Assembly: GCA_910585455.1 (NCBI GenBank)
Contig: CAJUEL010000025.1
Location: forward strand, 1 to 64,000
Direction of reading: 5' to 3'
DNA length: 64,000 bases
Source of the DNA: an uncultured Eisenbergiella sp.
GTDB taxonomy: Bacteria; Bacillota; Clostridia; Lachnospirales; Lachnospiraceae
The notes beneath the pieces were generated by a model, which saw nothing but the letters and a program-made list of their open reading frames with translations, made no database searches and was not told where the DNA came from. Below, one piece after another: positions 16,136-25,184 of the stretch; within the stretch, counting starts at the first letter, position 1; the number at the start of each line of letters is the position of its first letter. Both the position numbers and the translations under genes were made by a program.

Positions 16136-16412
16136 ACAAAAAAGCCCTGAACCGGCATGTTGCCAGCCCAGGGCGAACTGTTTAAGTCCGTGGTACCACC
16201 TGAATTCGGATAGAATCCGCGCTTTTAGGCACGGGACCAAAATCCGATGCCGCTGCCCGGTAACGGGAGCACCCGGTGAAGCTTACTGAAAATTTCGGCT
16301 CACAGCTCAAAGAGGGGTTGGGCATCCATCCAATAAAGGCTCGCACCGCCCGCCTTCTCTCTGAAAATTCAGGATGCTTACTGTTTCTTATCATCGCTTT
16401 TGTGTTCAATTT
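16136..16412 (-). promoter_or_regulatory. T-box leader of proS
   Basis: On the minus strand the leader contains a stem I region with AGAGAGAAGGCGGGCGG, the conserved antiterminator sequence GGTGGTACCACGGA (16187-16200) and a terminator hairpin (16138-16173). T-boxes sense uncharged tRNA, here presumably tRNA-Pro because the gene is proS. I could not fix the specifier codon with certainty. Confidence 0.9.
16138..16173 (-). terminator. Terminator hairpin of the proS T-box
   Basis: On the minus strand GCCCTGGGCTGGCAAC...GGTTCAGGGC is followed by TTTTTT. It competes with the antiterminator that contains the T-box sequence. Confidence 0.85.
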
Positions 16413-16417
16413 CGGAA

Positions 16418-16445
16418 ATTATACCATAGAATGGCCGTTTGTCAA
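16418..16445 (-). promoter_or_regulatory. Sigma-A promoter of proS
   Basis: On the minus strand TTGACA (16440-16445) and TATAAT (16418-16423) are perfect consensus hexamers with a 16-base spacer, just upstream of the T-box. Confidence 0.85.
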
Positions 16446-16489
16446 GGCACAATGGGGGATTTTCCTGGTTTATTTAAGAAAGTTTTTAT

Positions 16490-16518
16490 TTGCATCCGGG
16501 CTTGCTCTATGCTAGACT
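16490..16518 (+). promoter_or_regulatory. Promoter of the Rpn nuclease gene
   Basis: TTGCAT (16490-16495), a 17-base spacer, and TAGACT (16513-16518). The leader of about 170 bases contains an AGGAGC/GCTCCT hairpin at about 16606-16634. It diverges from the proS promoter. Confidence 0.5.
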
Positions 16519-16690
16519 TAATGCAAGCATAAATTTTCTAGGTGATCGGATGTCTTTCTACAGTCTATTTTCGGAAACTCTATGCTTACAGTCCAATTTA
16601 TAATGCAGGAGCGACCAAAAAGGACGTGCTCCTGACAATTACGAAGGGAGGAGCATCCTGCAGAAAAATCTGCAGGGTAAAAGCGACAGG

Positions 16691-17647
16691 ATGACCAAAG
16701 CAAAACAGAAATTAAAGCCGGATGTCGTGCTGAAAAAATATTGGCGCGATAATGGGCGATTTGCCGATCTTTTTAATGCGGTGTTGTTTGGAGGACGGCA
16801 GGTGATCAGACCGGAGGAGCTTGAGGATGTTGATACGGTGGAGTCTTCTGTGATGGAACATGGAAAGCATGTCGAGAGCATACAGGCGGTCAGAGATAAC
16901 ATGAAAGTGAGGAAGCGATCAACGGTATATGGAACGGAATTTGTGATGCTGGGGAACGAAGGGCAGGAGCATATTCATTACGCAATGCCCATGCGGGTCA
17001 TGGGATATGATTATGGTTCCTACAAAAAGCAATATGACAGCAATGCAGAAAAGCGCCGCACCAGGGATGGTATGGAAGACGACGAATACCTCTCCAGAAT
17101 GAAAAAGAATGATAAATTTGCGCCGGTTATAACCGTAGTGGTTTATTATGGGGAAAAACCATGGGACGCAGCGGTAACGCTTCATGGCATGCTTCAGATT
17201 CCACCGGAATTAAAGGGGTACGTGAATGATTACAAAATTCTGCTCGTGGAAGCCAGGAATAATGATCTTTTTTTTCATAACGGGGATAATGCTGATTTGT
17301 TCCAGCTGTTGGGCATTCTTCTTGACAGAGGCATTTCGAGAAAAGAAGCCAGGGAAAAAGCAATACAGTACAGCAAAGAGCATCAAACGGACCGCTCTGT
17401 CATCATGACGGTGGCAGGAGTCGCGAATGCCAGGATTGATTATAATATTTTTCAGAATGGAGGGGCAGGGATGTATTCAGTGTTTGAGGATGCGATAAAT
17501 GAAGGAAAAGCGGAAGGAATCATAGAGTCCTGTTTTGAATTCGGACTTTCTGAGGAAGATATCCGGGAACGATTGCAGAGAAAGCTGAACATATCTTTTC
17601 AGGCAGCACAGAAATACATGAACGAATATAAAAAGCAGACCATATAA
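16691..17647 (+). CDS. Rpn family recombination-promoting nuclease / PD-(D/E)XK protein
   Basis: A 318-residue protein of the Rpn / transposase_31-like group. The N-terminal nuclease core includes VKRKRSTVY-type basic residues and the strand pairs TVYGTEFVMLGNEGQEHIHYAMPMR and VITVVVYYGEKPWD. The C-terminal tail EDAINEGKAEGIIES repeats the EG-rich heptad pattern common in these proteins. Related enzymes cut DNA and promote RecA-independent recombination in E. coli; many are selfish or domesticated. Its own promoter lies at 16490. There is no operon partner and no inverted repeats at its ends, so it does not look like a mobile unit by itself. Confidence 0.8.
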   Translation: MTKAKQKLKPDVVLKKYWRDNGRFADLFNAVLFGGRQVIRPEELEDVDTVESSVMEHGKHVESIQAVRDNMKVRKRSTVYGTEFVMLGNEGQEHIHYAMPMRVMGYDYGSYKKQYDSNAEKRRTRDGMEDDEYLSRMKKNDKFAPVITVVVYYGEKPWDAAVTLHGMLQIPPELKGYVNDYKILLVEARNNDLFFHNGDNADLFQLLGILLDRGISRKEAREKAIQYSKEHQTDRSVIMTVAGVANARIDYNIFQNGGAGMYSVFEDAINEGKAEGIIESCFEFGLSEEDIRERLQRKLNISFQAAQKYMNEYKKQTI

Positions 17648-17666
17648 CCATGATCTGCTCACGTTA

Positions 17667-19469
17667 TTATCTGGAAAAGCTGTATCGCTCCTCCTTTTTT
17701 CTGCCCAGAATGACGACCGAAATCAGAAAGGGCATGCCCAGGATCATCGGATAGGCGTAGCGCAAATCGGATGCTACCGGGGTTGCGAGAAGCAGCGTCA
17801 GGATTGTGCCGATGAACGGGAGAAATAAAAGCAGATATTTCCTCTCCCCATATAAAAACTGGAAAACAGCGAGAAACAGCATCAGCCAGGTAAAAGCCCC
17901 GATGCTCCACAAAAGTCCGTACACGGGGAAAATGTCGGGCATTTTCAACAAAAGCTCACTGATCTTGACCGGAAGCTGTCCGCGCAGCAGATGTGGCCAG
18001 GAAAGACCTGCCTCATTGGGAGACATGCCTTCATAGGTGCGCAGATCCGCCGGAGCGGGATACCAGTAGCCCTTCGTCTGGTCGATAAACGCCTCCAGAT
18101 AATCCCGGGGATAAGTCATTCCAAGCTGTACCCACAGGCGGAAAAATTCCGGCTTATGATCGGCAAGATAATCCGCGTTGTTATAAATGACAAGCGCTTT
18201 GACAGGATCAGAGATAACCGGGTCATAGTAGTCGGGGATCAGGGAAATATCGACAACCTGATTGATCAGCGCTTCCTGTTTGGAGGTCAGACTGCGCCCT
18301 TCGGTTACGACTCTTGCCACCTGCTGGAGCGGGATGGAAAGAGATTCTGTAAAATGAGGGTCCGCCACATTGAAATGATGGAACAGAGGCCCTTTTACCA
18401 ATAAAGCCAAAAGCAGGATGGCAAGCTGCATGGGAAGCATGATTTTTATGCGCCGCCGGAAGGTGATCAGCACAAAGGGCAGCATGAAAAGAAATACATA
18501 CAGCCCGTTGGAGCGCAGCATGCAGGTGAGCCAGCCAGAAAAAAACAGCAAAACAAGGACGCCCCAGTGGGTTTTTATGCGCCAGTCCGAATCCGAAAGC
18601 AGACGGAAAAGAACGATGGCATAGAGCAGTACAAAGGCGGAAAATAAAATATCCTTCCACATGGTGACGGCATAAATGCCGTTATAGGGGATGAGTGCCC
18701 AGAAAGCGACCCAGAGCGCCAGCATCCATTTGGGAATGCCACTTTTTGCCAATTGGGAAACACAGCAGGTTTCCACACCGGCGAGAACAAACATCTGGAA
18801 CAGAATATAGCAGGCAATTCCTGCGTTGACATTGCCTGTGATTCCAAAGCCGATGCGGTAAAGCAGCCCGAACAGCAGGGTATGGATCAGGGAATGATGG
18901 CTGCTGTAAGGAATCAGTCCCGTTATCTGGGAAAACTGACTGATGCTGTCCGGCGTCATGACGCCGGGATAGTTATAAAGAAACCAGAACAGCCAGCCCA
19001 ACAGGAGGGCACAGAATACAAGCGCCTTATGAAAAAAAGAAAGCGGCGCTTCATTCAGGGCAGGCTGGTGGGCGGAAAGAAGCAAAAGCAGGATCCGCAC
19101 ACAGCAAAAAAATAAAAAGAACAGCCCCGCCGCCGTGGCAAGGACATAGCTGAAACGGAACAGCCTGCTGTCAAAGCCGCCGGTCAGCCGGGTATGCTCT
19201 GCTGCCATATAAAAAGCGGCATACAGCGCGGAAAGCAGCGCGCCAGTGACAAAAAAGCCCCGGGGAGGATTGCTGTTATCCAGAAGATGCCGGGAGCAGG
19301 AAAACAAAAGAAGCATCATGCCGAAAATCAGAACGGATAAAATATTGGCTGTGGAAATGCCTCCTATGTTGCAAAGCGCAAAGGCAGCAAGCCAGGATTG
19401 CACAAGATAAAAAATCAGCTCCTGGATTTCCGGGTGTTTTTTCGTTTTTTTATGAAAAAGAGCATGCAT
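17667..19469 (-). CDS. DUF6020-like polytopic membrane protein
   Basis: A 600-residue protein with about 12-13 hydrophobic segments. The central region has YNYPGVMTPDSISQFSQITG, then HHSLIHTLLFGLLYRIGF and a later MWKDILFS, a pattern I associate with DUF6020 proteins, which are thought to be GT-C-like membrane enzymes of the cell surface. The start at 19469 follows GGGAGG at six bases. The frame stays open to 19706, but that part runs through the 64-base tandem repeats and is non-coding. It is transcribed divergently from the polysaccharide cluster. The function is inferred from fold style only. Confidence 0.72.
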   Translation of the reverse strand: MHALFHKKTKKHPEIQELIFYLVQSWLAAFALCNIGGISTANILSVLIFGMMLLLFSCSRHLLDNSNPPRGFFVTGALLSALYAAFYMAAEHTRLTGGFDSRLFRFSYVLATAAGLFFLFFCCVRILLLLLSAHQPALNEAPLSFFHKALVFCALLLGWLFWFLYNYPGVMTPDSISQFSQITGLIPYSSHHSLIHTLLFGLLYRIGFGITGNVNAGIACYILFQMFVLAGVETCCVSQLAKSGIPKWMLALWVAFWALIPYNGIYAVTMWKDILFSAFVLLYAIVLFRLLSDSDWRIKTHWGVLVLLFFSGWLTCMLRSNGLYVFLFMLPFVLITFRRRIKIMLPMQLAILLLALLVKGPLFHHFNVADPHFTESLSIPLQQVARVVTEGRSLTSKQEALINQVVDISLIPDYYDPVISDPVKALVIYNNADYLADHKPEFFRLWVQLGMTYPRDYLEAFIDQTKGYWYPAPADLRTYEGMSPNEAGLSWPHLLRGQLPVKISELLLKMPDIFPVYGLLWSIGAFTWLMLFLAVFQFLYGERKYLLLFLPFIGTILTLLLATPVASDLRYAYPMILGMPFLISVVILGRKKEERYSFSR

Positions 19470-19534
19470 AAAAAGCCTCCCTGTCATTGTCATTTTTAAG
19501 CCGGAGTACACAAAAAGCCTCCAACCCTGCTTGC

Positions 19535-19563
19535 ATTGTAACGGCTGCACCCCGAAAAAGCAA
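19535..19563 (-). promoter_or_regulatory. Promoter of the DUF6020-like gene
   Basis: On the minus strand TTGCTT (19558-19563) and TACAAT (19535-19540) have a 17-base spacer, 66 bases before the start codon. Confidence 0.55.
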
Positions 19564-19582
19564 GGGATTTCGGGGAAAAAGG

Positions 19583-19611
19583 GTGATTTTATGCGGGGGA
19601 TGTAGTATAAT
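19583..19611 (+). promoter_or_regulatory. Probable promoter of the polysaccharide cluster
   Basis: TATAAT at 19606-19611 with a weak -35 (GTGATT, 19583-19588, 17-base spacer). The first gene starts at 19805, so the transcript would carry the 64-base tandem repeats in its leader. Confidence 0.45.
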
Positions 19612-19622
19612 AAAGCATATGA

Positions 19623-19773
19623 GCGAACGAAAGTGAGCTCATATGCGCTACTTCTCAAATGCGAAGCGTTTGAGAAGGGACCCGAAGCGAACGGAAGTGA
19701 GCTCATATGTGCTACTTCTCAAATGCGAAGCGTTTGAGAAGGGACCCGAAGCGAACGAAAGTGAGCTCATATG
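19623..19773 (+). repeat. 64-base tandem repeat, two full copies plus a partial third
   Basis: Units start at 19623, 19687 and 19751, each with GCGAACG(A/G)AAGTGAGCTCATATG, then a hairpin CTTCTCAAATGCGAAGCGTTTGAGAAG and GGGACCCGAA. The third copy stops after CATATG. Copies differ by only two or three bases. The unit length is not a multiple of three, so it is not a protein repeat. It lies in the leader of the gene at 19805. Confidence 0.92.
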
Positions 19774-19804
19774 CTTTGATGTACAGGAAACGGAAGTATT
19801 GTAT

Positions 19805-21580
19805 ATGTTGATGGTGTTACTGGTTTGGGGCTATATGGCGGCGACCGCCTTTGTGACAGGCTTTGCCGTGCTATTGCCCTTTCAGAAAAAGGGCGGGTAT
19901 CAGGTCCGGTATGGAACCTCATATTTGATGGCAGGTCTTTTGGTGCAGAATGTATATGCCCAGTATTTCAGCCTGTTTGCAGGTGTCGGGCTGACCGCAA
20001 ACCTCGTGATGACGGCGGCAGTTTGCGTTGCCGCTTTTTTTTGCCGGCGCGGGCTACTCCTTTTTATGCGGGAACAAAAGAAAAGAACCGGGCGCATGCA
20101 ATGGCTCCTTTGCGGGGGCCTGGTGCTCCTGTTCGCCTATGCTTCCTCCCGGGGTTATATGCATTACGACACTGGGCTCTATCACGCCCAGAGCATCCGG
20201 TGGATTGCCGAATACGGCGTGGCGCCGGGGCTTGCCAACCTGCACAGCCGGTTTGGCTACAACAGTGCGGCATTCGCCCTCTGTGCCCTGTTTGGAGGCG
20301 CCGGGCTGACAAAATATCCCATGCATTGCGTACAGGGCTTTTTTGCGCTGCTGTGCGCCGTAAAATGCACGGCGCTATTGGAGCTGCCCAAAAGGAAACG
20401 GGTGTGTTTGACCGATTTTTTGCGGACAGGCTGTATTTTTTATCTGGTGGCGGTGTTCCGGGAGCTGGTTGCGCCCGCCTCCGATTATTTTGCAATGCTG
20501 CTTTTGTTTTTCGTGCTGCTGTGCTGGACAGAGCTTTTGGAGCGGCAGGAGCGGGAGATTGTGCCCTATGCTCTGCTGTGTCTGTGCCTGGTGTATGGGG
20601 CGACGGTCAAGCTGTCTACGGCGGTGATTCTGGTGCTGGTGCTGCAGCCTGCGATCAGTCTGATCAGGCAGAAGAAATGGGGGCAGATTGCCGGATATAT
20701 TCTTTTGGGAGTGGTGATCGCATTCCCCTATCTGGCGCGGAATGTGCTGATATCCGGCTGGCTGTTTTATCCCTTCACCTTCTTTGATTTTTTCCCGGTG
20801 GACTGGAAGCTGTCGAAGGGCTACGCGGACAGCGATGCGGCGGAAATTCAGGTTTATGCGAAGGAGATTTTTGACGTATATCAGAAAAACCAGCCCTTTG
20901 GACAGTGGTTCCCGCACTGGCTTTCCGCACAAAACGGGCTGGATAAGCTCCTGGTGGCAGCCGGCTGGCTTTCACTGCCAGTTGCGGCAATATCCATGGC
21001 GGTTGCGGCCGGAAAGGCGGCAGTCAGGCAGAAGGCCGCCTCTGCCGGCCGGATGGCGGGAATACGGACAGGAGCATTTCTTTTGCTGGAATTTACGGCG
21101 GTGCTGGGATTTTTATTCTGGCAGTTTGGCGCGCCGCTGGTGCGCTACGGATATTTTTATGTGCTGTTCTTACCGCTCACCGTTTTCGGCGCTTTGTATA
21201 CGGAATATGCCGGACGGCTCCGTTTTTCCTTTCCTGGGCGGGAAAGAAAATATTCGCGCTTTTTGGGCGCTAAAACGGCGGCGGACGGCGCCGGAAATGG
21301 TGGATTTTACCTGTTTGTGCTGATATTGGTAGCTTTTTTGCTCTATCGGGGGTATAATCTATGTAATATGATTCTGGAGCTGTGTGACCAGCCTTATTAT
21401 ATCTATCAGCAGGACTATGGCACATACCCGGCCGTGACCTATGAGGTGGACGGCGTTACGATTTATGTTCCCACGGACCGGGGGCAGATCGGCTATGACA
21501 AATTTCCGTCCTCACCGATCGTACAGGAAATCGAGCTGCGGGGAGAAGGGCTGGAATCCGGTTTTCGAAAAAAAGAATGA
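19805..21580 (+). CDS. Large polytopic membrane protein (LIC_10190-like), surface polysaccharide cluster
   Basis: A 591-residue protein with about 12 hydrophobic segments. The motif YDTGLYHAQSIRWIAEYG followed by GLANLHSRFGYNSAAF (about residues 118-150) is typical of a group of uncharacterised membrane proteins annotated LIC_10190, which resemble GT-C transferases. The start is placed at ATG 19805 because the upstream open frame passes through tandem repeats; CGGAAG lies eight bases before it (ATG 19811 is an alternative). It heads the cluster with the GDP-mannose gene 16 bases downstream. It may be a membrane glycosyltransferase or polymerase. Confidence 0.68.
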   Translation: MLMVLLVWGYMAATAFVTGFAVLLPFQKKGGYQVRYGTSYLMAGLLVQNVYAQYFSLFAGVGLTANLVMTAAVCVAAFFCRRGLLLFMREQKKRTGRMQWLLCGGLVLLFAYASSRGYMHYDTGLYHAQSIRWIAEYGVAPGLANLHSRFGYNSAAFALCALFGGAGLTKYPMHCVQGFFALLCAVKCTALLELPKRKRVCLTDFLRTGCIFYLVAVFRELVAPASDYFAMLLLFFVLLCWTELLERQEREIVPYALLCLCLVYGATVKLSTAVILVLVLQPAISLIRQKKWGQIAGYILLGVVIAFPYLARNVLISGWLFYPFTFFDFFPVDWKLSKGYADSDAAEIQVYAKEIFDVYQKNQPFGQWFPHWLSAQNGLDKLLVAAGWLSLPVAAISMAVAAGKAAVRQKAASAGRMAGIRTGAFLLLEFTAVLGFLFWQFGAPLVRYGYFYVLFLPLTVFGALYTEYAGRLRFSFPGRERKYSRFLGAKTAADGAGNGGFYLFVLILVAFLLYRGYNLCNMILELCDQPYYIYQQDYGTYPAVTYEVDGVTIYVPTDRGQIGYDKFPSSPIVQEIELRGEGLESGFRKKE

Positions 21581-21596
21581 AAGGAAATTGACAGCT

Positions 21597-22664
21597 ATGA
21601 AAACATATGGCGTCATCATGGCGGGCGGCGGCGGCACCCGGTTCTGGCCGCTGAGCACAAAGGCAGAGCCGAAGCAGTTTTTGAATCTTTCCGGCAGGGA
21701 TATTCTGGTGAATGAAACCATTGACCGCCAAAGCGCGTTGATCGATAAGAATGATATTTTCATCGTGACAAACCAAAGCCAGGCGGAAAAGATGCTTTCC
21801 TGTACCGGTGGGCGCATTTTAAAGGATCATGTGCTGGCAGAGCCTGCCGCCCGCAATACGGCGGCGTGCATCGGCTATGCGGCGATGGAGATCATAAAAA
21901 AATACGGGGACGGTGTGATGTGCATTTTTGCGGCGGATCATCATATCCGGGATGAACGGGAATATACCCGGGTGATGGGGGAGGCGGTGCGCGCCGTCGA
22001 GGAAACGGACGCGCTTGTGACAATCGGCATTCGTCCCACCTTTCCTTCCACGGGCTATGGATATATCAGAAACAGCCCGCTAGCGGACAAGCCCTACCGC
22101 AGGGTGGAGGAATTTGTGGAAAAGCCGGATCAGGAGACGGCGCAGTCCTATCTGGATGAGGGCTGCTATGCCTGGAACAGCGGGATGTTCGTCTGGAAGG
22201 CGTCCACGATCCTCACATATTTTGCGGAGCTTCTGCCGGACATTTATGCCTGTCTTACGAAGATAGGAGAAGCGATGGGAACGCCTAAGGAGCGGGAGGT
22301 GATACAGCGCATCTATCCCACAATTCCGAAGATTTCCGTGGATTACGGCATCATGGAGCGGGCAAAGGGCGTCCTCATGCTGGAGGGGGATTTCGGCTGG
22401 AGCGATGTGGGAAGCTGGGATACGCTGGATGCGGTGCGGCAAAAGGATGAAAAAGGCAATATTGTGTCGGGTCAGGCGCAGCTTTTAGATACCCAAAACT
22501 GTGTGATTTACGGAAAGCATAAGCTGATCGCCACGATCGGGGTGAAGGACCTGGTCGTGGTGGAGGGGGAGAACGCGGTGCTGGTCTGCCCCGTGCGGGA
22601 GGCGCAGCGGGTGAAGGAAATTGTTGAACGCCTCGCAGAAAGCGGCGGGGAACGTTTCCTGTAA
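21597..22664 (+). CDS. manC: Mannose-1-phosphate guanylyltransferase
   Basis: A 355-residue nucleotidyltransferase making GDP-mannose from GTP and mannose-1-phosphate. The pyrophosphorylase signature is at the N-terminus (IMAGGGGTRFWPLSTKAEPKQ reduced to GGGGTRFWP plus Lys), and further landmarks are EPAARNTA, GYGYIR, VEEFVEKPD, WNSGMFVW and GDFGWSDVGSWD. It is the short form, without the fused phosphomannose isomerase domain. The start at 21597 follows AAAGGAA. GDP-mannose suggests mannose- or fucose-type sugars in the glycan built by the downstream genes. Confidence 0.93.
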   Translation: MKTYGVIMAGGGGTRFWPLSTKAEPKQFLNLSGRDILVNETIDRQSALIDKNDIFIVTNQSQAEKMLSCTGGRILKDHVLAEPAARNTAACIGYAAMEIIKKYGDGVMCIFAADHHIRDEREYTRVMGEAVRAVEETDALVTIGIRPTFPSTGYGYIRNSPLADKPYRRVEEFVEKPDQETAQSYLDEGCYAWNSGMFVWKASTILTYFAELLPDIYACLTKIGEAMGTPKEREVIQRIYPTIPKISVDYGIMERAKGVLMLEGDFGWSDVGSWDTLDAVRQKDEKGNIVSGQAQLLDTQNCVIYGKHKLIATIGVKDLVVVEGENAVLVCPVREAQRVKEIVERLAESGGERFL

Positions 22665-22898
22665 AGGAATGCGCTTTTGACGCGAAAAAGCGCGAAATTT
22701 CTCGATGGCTTTTCGTTTCCCTGGAAATGTTTGGATGTTACACTATAAATATATCGTCGATGCATGCAGAAAAATGAAAATGACGGCTGCGATCTGAGCG
22801 GACCGTGAATGGGTTTTTGCAGAAAACGGACGGAGAGTGACAGATAGGAAACGATTCATGGCGTTTCTTATCACATCAAAACATAAGGGAGGAACATC

Positions 22899-23267
22899 AT
22901 GGTTGCAGAAAAGAAAAGTACGGTGGAAATGGAGCGTTATGTGTCACAGCTCATGCTGGAGCTGGGAATTCCGGCGCATTTGAGGGGATATTATTATCTG
23001 CGGGAAGCGGTGCTTTTATCCGCGGCGGATATGGAGCTGGTGGGCAGCGTGACCAAGCTTTTATATCCGGTCATCGCAAGGGCATATAAAACGACGCTGC
23101 AGCGGGTGGAGCGGGCAATCCGCAACGCCATCGAGGTTTCCTGGGAGAGAGGCAATCCGGATGTGTTTGAGGAGCTGTTCGGATTCAGCCGCCTGACCGG
23201 GTCTGCGAGACCTACAAACAGTGAATACATTGCCAGAATTGCGGATAAAGTAAGAATGGACGCATGA
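22899..23267 (+). CDS. Stand-alone Spo0A C-terminal DNA-binding domain protein
   Basis: A 122-residue protein that aligns along its length with the effector domain of Spo0A, including LGIPAHLRGYYYLREAVLL, GSVTKLLYPVIARAYKTT, RVERAIRNAIEVSWERGN and PTNSEYIARIADKVR. These cover the six-helix sigma-factor-like fold and its recognition helix. There is no receiver domain, so it cannot be controlled by the phosphorelay in the usual way. GGGAGG lies upstream of ATG 22899. It is placed between manC and a glycosyltransferase and is probably a regulator of the cluster or of distant 0A-box promoters. The target is not shown by sequence. Confidence 0.9.
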   Translation: MVAEKKSTVEMERYVSQLMLELGIPAHLRGYYYLREAVLLSAADMELVGSVTKLLYPVIARAYKTTLQRVERAIRNAIEVSWERGNPDVFEELFGFSRLTGSARPTNSEYIARIADKVRMDA

Positions 23268-23295
23268 GAGGCACGATGTACAGATAGGAGCGGAC

Positions 23296-24222
23296 ATGTT
23301 ATTGAGCGTAGTGGTACCCTGCTATAACGAGGAGGAGAATGTACCTGCCTTTTATGAGGAATTTTTAAAAAATACCCCTTTTTTTGAAAGCGAGGGTCTG
23401 GAGTTTGAAATCATCTATGTGGACGACGGCTCGAAGGACGCCACGGCAGGGCAGGTGCGCAGGCTGCATGAAAGGGATTCCCGTGTGCATTTGATTTCCT
23501 TTTCCAGAAATTTCGGGAAGGAGGCGGGCATTTATGCCGGATTTCAGAAGGCGAAGGGGGATTATGTGGTGATGATGGATGCGGACCTGCAGGATCCGCC
23601 ATCCCTTCTGCCGGAAATGTTTTCCTGGCTGAAAAAGGGGTATGATTCCGTGGCGACCAGGCGTGTGACCCGCAAGGGGGAACCGCCAATCCGTTCCTTT
23701 TTTGCCAGAATGTTTTATAAGCTGATGAATCGGATTTCCAAAACGGAGATCGTGGACGGCGCGCGGGATTACCGGCTGATGACCAGACAGGTGGTGGACG
23801 GAATTTTAGCGATGTGTGAATATAACCGGTTTACAAAGGGAATCTTCGGCTGGGTCGGCTATGAGACGAAATGGCTGGAATATGAAAATGTGGAGCGGGC
23901 GCACGGAAAGACGAAGTTCAATTTCTGGAAGCTGTTTTTATATTCCCTGGATGGAATCACCGCCTTTTCCACCGTGCCGTTGGCGATTTCCTCCGTCATG
24001 GGAGTGCTGTTTTGCCTGTGCGCCTTTATTGCGATCATCGTTTTGATCATCAAAAACCTGATCTATCATGATCCGGTGGCGGGCTGGCCGTCGCTGGTGT
24101 GTATTGTTTTGCTGGTCAGCGGCGTGCAGCTTTTCTGTGTCGGGATATTGGGGCAGTATCTGGCCAAAACCTATCTGGAAGTGAAGCATCGTCCGATATA
24201 TCTGGTGAAGGAAGAGCTGTGA
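23296..24222 (+). CDS. Polyprenyl-phosphate glycosyltransferase (GtrB/DPM1-like, GT2)
   Basis: A 308-residue enzyme with an N-terminal GT-A domain and two C-terminal transmembrane helices (about residues 229-256 and 265-290). Motifs: VVPCYNEEENV, YVDDGSKD, SRNFGKEAGIYAGF, MDADLQDPP (metal-binding DxD) and RDYRLM. GtrB-type enzymes load a nucleotide-sugar onto undecaprenyl phosphate, giving a donor used by membrane GT-C transferases outside the membrane. The start has AGGAG six bases upstream. Candidate users are the GT-C-like proteins at 12066, 17667 and 19805. Confidence 0.9.
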   Translation: MLLSVVVPCYNEEENVPAFYEEFLKNTPFFESEGLEFEIIYVDDGSKDATAGQVRRLHERDSRVHLISFSRNFGKEAGIYAGFQKAKGDYVVMMDADLQDPPSLLPEMFSWLKKGYDSVATRRVTRKGEPPIRSFFARMFYKLMNRISKTEIVDGARDYRLMTRQVVDGILAMCEYNRFTKGIFGWVGYETKWLEYENVERAHGKTKFNFWKLFLYSLDGITAFSTVPLAISSVMGVLFCLCAFIAIIVLIIKNLIYHDPVAGWPSLVCIVLLVSGVQLFCVGILGQYLAKTYLEVKHRPIYLVKEEL

Positions 24223-24223
24223 G

Positions 24224-25102
24224 ATGGAGAGAAATAACCAAAGAAGCGAAAGCAAAGCCCTTCGGGCGGAGAAAAGCATACAGGACGCCGGCGGTGGAGA
24301 GAAAGCGGCTGTCGGAAAGCGGGAGAGGGACTCCGAAAGAAAGCCCGGCAAAAAGACCGTCAGCATCATCGTGCCGGTCTATAACGCGGCGGCGTATCTT
24401 TTAGAGACGGCGGCCATGGTACAGCGGCAGACCTTCCCTGACTGGGAGCTGATTTTTGTGGATGACCATTCTACGGATGAAAGCCCGGCTATTCTGCGGC
24501 AGCTTGCCGAAAAGGAGGACAGAATCGTCCTGCTTGAGCAGGAGGAGGGGCGTAAGGGAGCGGCATGCGCCCGCAATCTGGGCATACGGCATGCGTCCGG
24601 CGGCTATCTCGCCTTTCTGGATGCGGACGATGTGTGGCGGGAGGATAAGCTGGAAAAGGAGCTGGATTTTCTGAAAAAAAAGGATGCGGCCTTTGTCTTT
24701 ACCGCTTATGAGTTTGGGGATGAGAATGCGCAGGGCACGGGAAAGGTGGTACACGTGCCGGAGCGTCTTCTCTATCGGGAGGCGCTGTCGAGAACCGTCA
24801 TTTTCACGAGCACGGTGCTTTTTGACCTCTCTAAGATAGAAAAAGAGCTGTTGTATATGCCGGACGTAAAAAGCGAGGATACGGCCGCCTGGTGGCGGAT
24901 TTTGCGGACGGGCTATACGGCATTTGGACTGGATGAAAATCTGGTCATATACAGGCGTCCGAAAAAGTCCCTGTCCTCCAACAAGGCGGAGGCGGTTTTG
25001 CGCATCTGGAATTTATACCGGAAGCAGGAGGGACTTTCTGTGCCAAAGAGTGCCTGGTATTTCTGTTTCTGGGCGCTGCGGGCAACGCTGCGCAGATTAT
25101 GA
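24224..25102 (+). CDS. Glycosyltransferase family 2
   Basis: A 292-residue GT-A glycosyltransferase. A charged 44-residue leader (rich in K, R, E) precedes the fold, which starts at VSIIVPVYNAA. FVDDHSTDES and FLDADDVW (DxD) follow. It is probably cytosolic, adding a sugar to a lipid-linked oligosaccharide. It starts two bases after the stop of the GtrB-like gene. The donor and linkage are unknown. The long basic leader is unusual for the family; a start further in (no good ribosome site seen) is possible. Confidence 0.85.
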   Translation: MERNNQRSESKALRAEKSIQDAGGGEKAAVGKRERDSERKPGKKTVSIIVPVYNAAAYLLETAAMVQRQTFPDWELIFVDDHSTDESPAILRQLAEKEDRIVLLEQEEGRKGAACARNLGIRHASGGYLAFLDADDVWREDKLEKELDFLKKKDAAFVFTAYEFGDENAQGTGKVVHVPERLLYREALSRTVIFTSTVLFDLSKIEKELLYMPDVKSEDTAAWWRILRTGYTAFGLDENLVIYRRPKKSLSSNKAEAVLRIWNLYRKQEGLSVPKSAWYFCFWALRATLRRL

Positions 25103-25184
25103 TAGATAATTGCAGCCAGGAGAGGACAGGCTGTTACGATACATATCAGAAAAAGCTGTCACAGACGGCGGATGGAGAAGAAAC

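Noticed and set aside
16691..17647. Rpn gene considered as an active transposable element.
   Set aside because: No terminal inverted repeats or target duplications are visible, and it has an ordinary promoter.
19623..19773. Tandem repeats considered as a CRISPR array.
   Set aside because: The units are contiguous without unique spacers.
19643..19804. N-terminal extension of the membrane protein through the tandem repeats.
   Set aside because: The repeat unit is 64 bases, so each copy is read in a different frame; this is not how a protein repeat evolves. The start at 19805 is better.
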